Origin: JAVJRN01 sp040218415
GTDB lineage: Bacteria > Bacteroidota > Bacteroidia > Cytophagales > Cyclobacteriaceae
Direction of reading: 5' to 3'
DNA length: 7,525 nucleotides
Assembly: GCA_040218415.1 (NCBI GenBank)
Contig: JAVJRN010000048.1
Span: forward strand, 1 to 7,525
Made by a program: the position numbers and the translations under genes. Of this stretch, positions 5,627 through 7,525 are shown one piece after another. The stretch's first letter is position 1. The number at the start of each line of letters is the position of its first letter. Under the pieces are notes generated by a model, which searched no databases, was not told the DNA's origin, and saw only the letters and a program-made list of their open reading frames with translations.

Positions 5627-5926
5627 TCACCAAATTTTGATCTGTTCGAATAAATCTTCCCATTTGGGATTCGTTGAATTTACCAAATCAATCTTCTTTT
5701 GGCGCGACCCTCCTTTGATTTGTTTCTCTCGTGAGATTGCCTCGACTATGGAATGAAACTTTTCGAAATATACCAATTTGCTCACATTATACCTGGCCGT
5801 GAAACTGGTGGGATGATGTTTAGATCGATGCTCAATCAACCGAGTATACAAGTCAGATGTGACGCCTACATAAAGGGTCGAATGAGTTTTACTCGCCAAA
5901 ATATAGATGCAGCCGCCTTTTTCCAT
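5627..5926 (-). CDS. Small GIY-YIG nuclease (YhbQ-like), intact copy
   Basis: A 99-residue stand-alone GIY-YIG domain. The GIY-equivalent strand is CIYIL (6-10) and the YIG-equivalent is YVG (19-21). Family residues follow: R29 in the helix LYTRLIEHR, and E67 in SREKQIKGGSRQKK, the likely metal-binding glutamate; NSTNPKWEDL closes the fold. GIY-YIG enzymes cut DNA by hydrolysis at a divalent metal ion and occur in homing endonucleases, repair enzymes and small proteins of unknown role like this one. The ATG at 5926 gives the usual family length. The gene lies inside a repeat unit: 30 bases downstream of its stop is P hairpin 1, and about 70 bases upstream is Q copy 2. Its close copies at 6684 and 7434 show that the gene moves or duplicates with its flanks. 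No role beyond DNA cleavage can be read from the sequence. Confidence 0.85.
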   Translation of the reverse strand: MEKGGCIYILASKTHSTLYVGVTSDLYTRLIEHRSKHHPTSFTARYNVSKLVYFEKFHSIVEAISREKQIKGGSRQKKIDLVNSTNPKWEDLFEQIKIW

Positions 5927-5998
5927 TTTCTAAAAATAGCAAGTAAAATGCGTTCTAGCTTATTTTCCTTTCACACAGATGTTACATCCGACTTATTA

Positions 5999-6155
5999 GA
6001 GTTCACGGTGGACAAGTTCGGAGTGGTGAAGAAATCAAGCGGTTCCCCGCTAGGACTTAGTATAAATTTTTGAAATTCAGATTGTTTCTGCAATGATTTC
6101 CAAATAGCAACCCAGCGGCGGATCATCGGCGACCCGGTCACTTTGCTCAAACACT
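5999..6155. repeat. Q block, copy 2
   Basis: Diverged copy of the block at 5136-5280, ending in CTCAAACA before 6155. It carries about a dozen extra bases after GGTGGACAAG (TTCGGAGTGGTG), which are shared with copy 3 but absent from copy 1. It lies upstream of the intact GIY-YIG gene and may contain its promoter. Confidence 0.6.
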
Positions 6156-6176
6156 GGCTATGAACGCCAAAAGAAT

Positions 6177-6203
6177 AGGTAGCTGTAGGTACAAGCTACA
6201 CCT
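6177..6203. repeat. Small hairpin between repeat blocks
   Basis: GTAGC (6179-6183) and TGTA (6184-6187) pair with TACA (6190-6193) and GCTAC (6195-6199), with one bulged A. It lies in a short unique stretch between Q copy 2 and P hairpin 2. Its role is unknown. Confidence 0.3.
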
Positions 6204-6225
6204 AGTAGAGGTCCACCTTTCGATG

Positions 6226-6294
6226 TTTAAGATCGCTTCGTACCTCGCGATGACGTTCGTTTTTCCGACTAGGAGGTACGACGAAGTAATCTTT
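6226..6294. repeat. P hairpin, copy 2 (solo)
   Basis: Arms AAGATCGCTTCGTACCTCGC and GAGGTACGACGAAGTAATCT pair well around GATGACG and an AT-rich loop. No nuclease gene follows, so this is a gene-less copy. Confidence 0.6.
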
Positions 6295-6353
6295 CTGCTT
6301 TCCGTCTTTGGGAATTGTGTCTGACTGACTCAAGTTCATTCCACCTTTCGATG

Positions 6354-6427
6354 TTTAAGATCGCTTCGTGCCTGGCGAACACGTTCATTTTTCCGTACTT
6401 ACGAGGAGGTACTACGAAGTAATCTTT
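6354..6427. repeat. P hairpin, copy 3 (solo)
   Basis: Same family as copy 2. The left arm has GGCGAACACG for GGCGAAGACG and the right arm has ACTACGAAGTAATCT, so mismatches are accumulating. No gene is attached. Confidence 0.6.
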
Positions 6428-6486
6428 TTACTTTCGGTCTTTAGGAATTGTGCCTGATTGACTCAAACTCATTTCATCTTTTGATT

Positions 6487-6535
6487 TTTAAGATCGCTTC
6501 GTGCCTCGCGAAGACGATCGTTTTTCCGTCTTTGG
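6487..6535. repeat. P hairpin, copy 4 (truncated)
   Basis: The left arm is intact (AAGATCGCTTCGTGCCTCGC, then GAAGACG), but the right arm stops after CCGTCTTTGGGAAGA. The hairpin base is lost through a deletion that also shortens this tandem unit. Confidence 0.55.
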
Positions 6536-6577
6536 GAAGATGGCTAGACTGAATCAATCTCATTCTACCTTTCGATA

Positions 6578-6653
6578 TTTAAGATCGCTTTATATCTGGC
6601 GAAGACGTTCCTTTTACCGTCTTTGCGAGGAGGTACGACGAAGCAATCTTAAA
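6578..6653. repeat. P hairpin, copy 5 (76 bp), start of unit 2
   Basis: Nearly identical to copy 1, including the distinctive CTTTATATCTGGCGA arm, and 30 bases from the stop of the second GIY-YIG copy. It shares with copy 1 the preceding GACTGAATCAATCTCATT flank, so units 1 and 2 are especially closely related here. Confidence 0.65.
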
Positions 6654-6683
6654 CATGGAACCTACTAACTTTCCTAATAAATT

Positions 6684-6982
6684 TCACCAATTTTTGATCT
6701 GTTCAAATAAATCTTCCCATTTGGGATTCGTTGAATTTACCAAATCAAACTTCTTTTGGCGCGACCCTCCTTTGATTTGTTTTTCTCGTGAGATTGCCTC
6801 GACTATGGAATGAAACTTTTCCAAATACACCAATTTGCTCACATTATACCTGGCCGTGAAACTATTGGAATGATGTTTAGATCGATGCTCAATCAACCGA
6901 GTATACAAGTCAGATGCACGCCTACATAAAGGGTCGAATGAGTTTTACTCGCCAAAATATAGATGCAGCCGCCTTTTTCAAT
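6684..6982 (-). pseudogene. GIY-YIG nuclease, broken copy
   Basis: Close copy of the gene at 5627-5926, 299 instead of 300 bases. There are two lesions. The start position reads ATT (plus 6980-6982) where the intact copy has ATG, and one base is missing near 6915-6917 (CAGATGCACG against CAGATGTGACG), which shifts the frame just after the YVG motif. The remaining frame from an internal ATG at 6908 (MYTRLIEHRSK onward) lacks both the GIY and YIG strands and so the active site. The rest, including the EKQIKGGSRQKK block, is preserved, so decay seems recent. It could only work by an unusual start plus frameshifting. Confidence 0.8.
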
Positions 6983-7053
6983 TTTCTAAAATAACACGTA
7001 AAATGAGTTCTAGCTTATTTTTCTTTCACGCAGATGTAATATCCGACTTATTA

Positions 7054-7210
7054 GAGTCCACGGGTGACAAGATCGGAGTGGCAAAGAAATCAAGCGGTTC
7101 CTCCCAGGACTGTGTATAAATTTCTGAAATTCAGATCGTTCCTACCATGAATTCCAAATCGCACCGCAGCGGTGGACCGTCGGCGACACGGTCGCTACAC
7201 TCAAACAGGG
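7054..7210. repeat. Q block, copy 3
   Basis: It matches copy 1 better than copy 2 in its second half: TGTGTATAAATTTCTG, GAATTCCAAA, and CACTCAAACAGGGA, where copy 1 has GACTCAAACAGGGG. It matches copy 2 in its first half (GATCGGAGTGGCAAAG, equivalent to TTCGGAGTGGTG). This mosaic relationship suggests recombination or gene conversion among copies. Confidence 0.6.
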
Positions 7211-7221
7211 AGTTTAATTTT

Positions 7222-7318
7222 GGGTTCCATATTTATTCCTTTTATGTTCTAAAGGCCGGATAGCTCATACTTTCTGCCTTTACCGTAACGGCGAACCGGA
7301 AGAAAGTATGTGAGTCCA
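7222..7318. repeat. S block, copy 2: stem-loop repeat
   Basis: Copy of 5044-5140. CTCATACTTTCTGCC (7264-7278) pairs with GGAAGAAAGTATGTGAG (7298-7314). One stem position differs from copy 1 (GGAAG for GGCAG), which weakens the stem. It joins Q copy 3 to P copy 6. Confidence 0.55.
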
Positions 7319-7327
7319 CGGTGAACA

Positions 7328-7403
7328 TTTAAGATCGCTTCGTGCCTCGCGAAGACGTTCCTTTTGCCGTCTTTGCGTGGAGGTACGACGAAGCAATCTT
7401 AAA
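7328..7403. repeat. P hairpin, copy 6 (76 bp), start of unit 3
   Basis: Ends TTTAAGATCGCTTCG and GAAGCAATCTTAAA, with centre GAAGACG / CGTCTTTGC. It lies 30 bases from the stop of the third GIY-YIG copy, as in units 1 and 2. Confidence 0.65.
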
Positions 7404-7433
7404 CAAGGTACCTACTTACGTTCCTTATAAATT

Positions 7434-7525
7434 TCACCAATTTTTGATCTGTTCGAATAAATCTTCCCATTTGGGATTCGTTGAATTTACCAAATCAATC
7501 TTCTTTTGGCGCGACCCTCCTTTGA
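7434..7525 (-). CDS. GIY-YIG nuclease, third copy, cut by the window end
   Basis: Only the last 30 codons and the stop lie in the window. They read GGSRQKKIDLVNS, then TNPKWEDLFEQIKNW, in frame and without lesions. The end IKNW matches the broken second copy, while IDLVN matches the intact first copy. The N-terminal GIY and YIG strands are outside the window, so whether the gene is intact cannot be judged. P copy 6 lies 30 bases beyond its stop. Confidence 0.75.
   Translation of the reverse strand, partial: KGGSRQKKIDLVNSTNPKWEDLFEQIKNW

Larger units (their letters stand above)
5521..6155 (-). mobile_element. Composite P / GIY-YIG / Q unit 1, intact
   Basis: The order is P hairpin, 30-base spacer, nuclease gene on the minus strand, a leader of about 70 bases with shared sequence (TCTAGCTTATTTT, CCGACTTATTAGAG), and the Q block. 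The same order and spacing recur in unit 2. The collinearity across non-coding and coding parts shows that the whole cassette duplicated as a block. Whether it moves by itself is unknown; no terminal direct repeats were found. Confidence 0.55.
6211..6571. repeat. Tandem array of about 130-bp units containing P hairpins
   Basis: Three successive units start with a variant of CCACCTTTCGATGTTTAAG and carry a P-like hairpin, then GTCTTTnGGAATTGTG and a TGACTCAA-type tail before the next unit. P starts at 6226, 6354, 6487 and 6578, giving periods of 128, 133 and 91 bases; the third unit is shortened by an internal deletion. The last tail (GACTGAATCAATCTCATT) leads into composite unit 2 and also precedes P copy 1. 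Confidence 0.6.
6578..7210 (-). mobile_element. Composite P / GIY-YIG / Q unit 2, decayed
   Basis: Same order and spacing as unit 1: P copy 5, 30 bases, broken nuclease gene, shared leader (TCTAGCTTATTTTT, CCGACTTATTAGAG), and Q copy 3. Total length is about 633 bases against 635 for unit 1. Confidence 0.55.

Noticed and set aside
5753..6073. Open frame on the plus strand opposite the GIY-YIG gene
   Set aside because: It is antisense to a clear nuclease domain and runs into the Q repeat.
6211..6571. CRISPR-like array
   Set aside because: Units are about 130 bp, diverged and hairpin-based; there are no short identical repeats, unique spacers or cas genes.

Overview
The window looks like an accessory region from a Bacteroidota chromosome, probably of the Cytophagales type. 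This rests on moderate to low GC, the lack of recognisable Shine-Dalgarno sequences, one TTTG/TAnnTTTG-type promoter candidate, and proteins of Bacteroidota flavour: a RAYT transposase, a secreted DUF885-like protein and a secreted YD-motif protein. The taxonomic call is inference.

Left part (1-2140): three minus-strand genes are packed between imperfect-palindrome elements that resemble integron attC sites. Read on the minus strand the order is an element at about 2102-2140, an AbiV-family abortive-infection gene (1449-2084), a small three-helix membrane protein (1149-1442), a well-formed element of about 117 bp (1040-1156), a secreted YD-motif protein (232-1032), and a third element ending at 217-222. 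Start and stop codons lie within 0 to 17 bases of the core-like GTT/AAC boxes, as in integron gene cassettes. No integrase gene is present. The abiV and membrane-protein pair behaves as a two-gene cassette and may be a phage-defence module.

Middle part (2140-3360): an AT-rich spacer, then a REP-associated tyrosine transposase (RAYT, 2543-3091, minus). It is flanked by inverted, mutually homologous hairpin-plus-G-run ends (about 2481-2538 and 3114-3183), a REPtron-like unit. A phenylalanine sits where I expect the catalytic tyrosine.

One ordinary-looking gene follows on the plus strand (3415-5040). It encodes an exported DUF885-like protein whose HExxPGH-type metal site appears to be missing.

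Right part (5041-7525): a repeat island. A composite unit is made of a 76-bp imperfect hairpin (P), exactly 30 bp, a 99-codon GIY-YIG nuclease gene on the minus strand, and a roughly 150-bp GC-rich block (Q). The unit is present once intact (5521-6155), once with a broken nuclease gene (6578-7210), and a third time cut by the window end (7328-7525). Three solo or degenerate P hairpins form a tandem array of about 130-bp period, and a further stem-loop block (S) occurs with Q or P. The coupling of a small nuclease gene to its own dispersed hairpin recalls the RAYT/REP relationship, and both kinds of unit sit within about 5 kb here.
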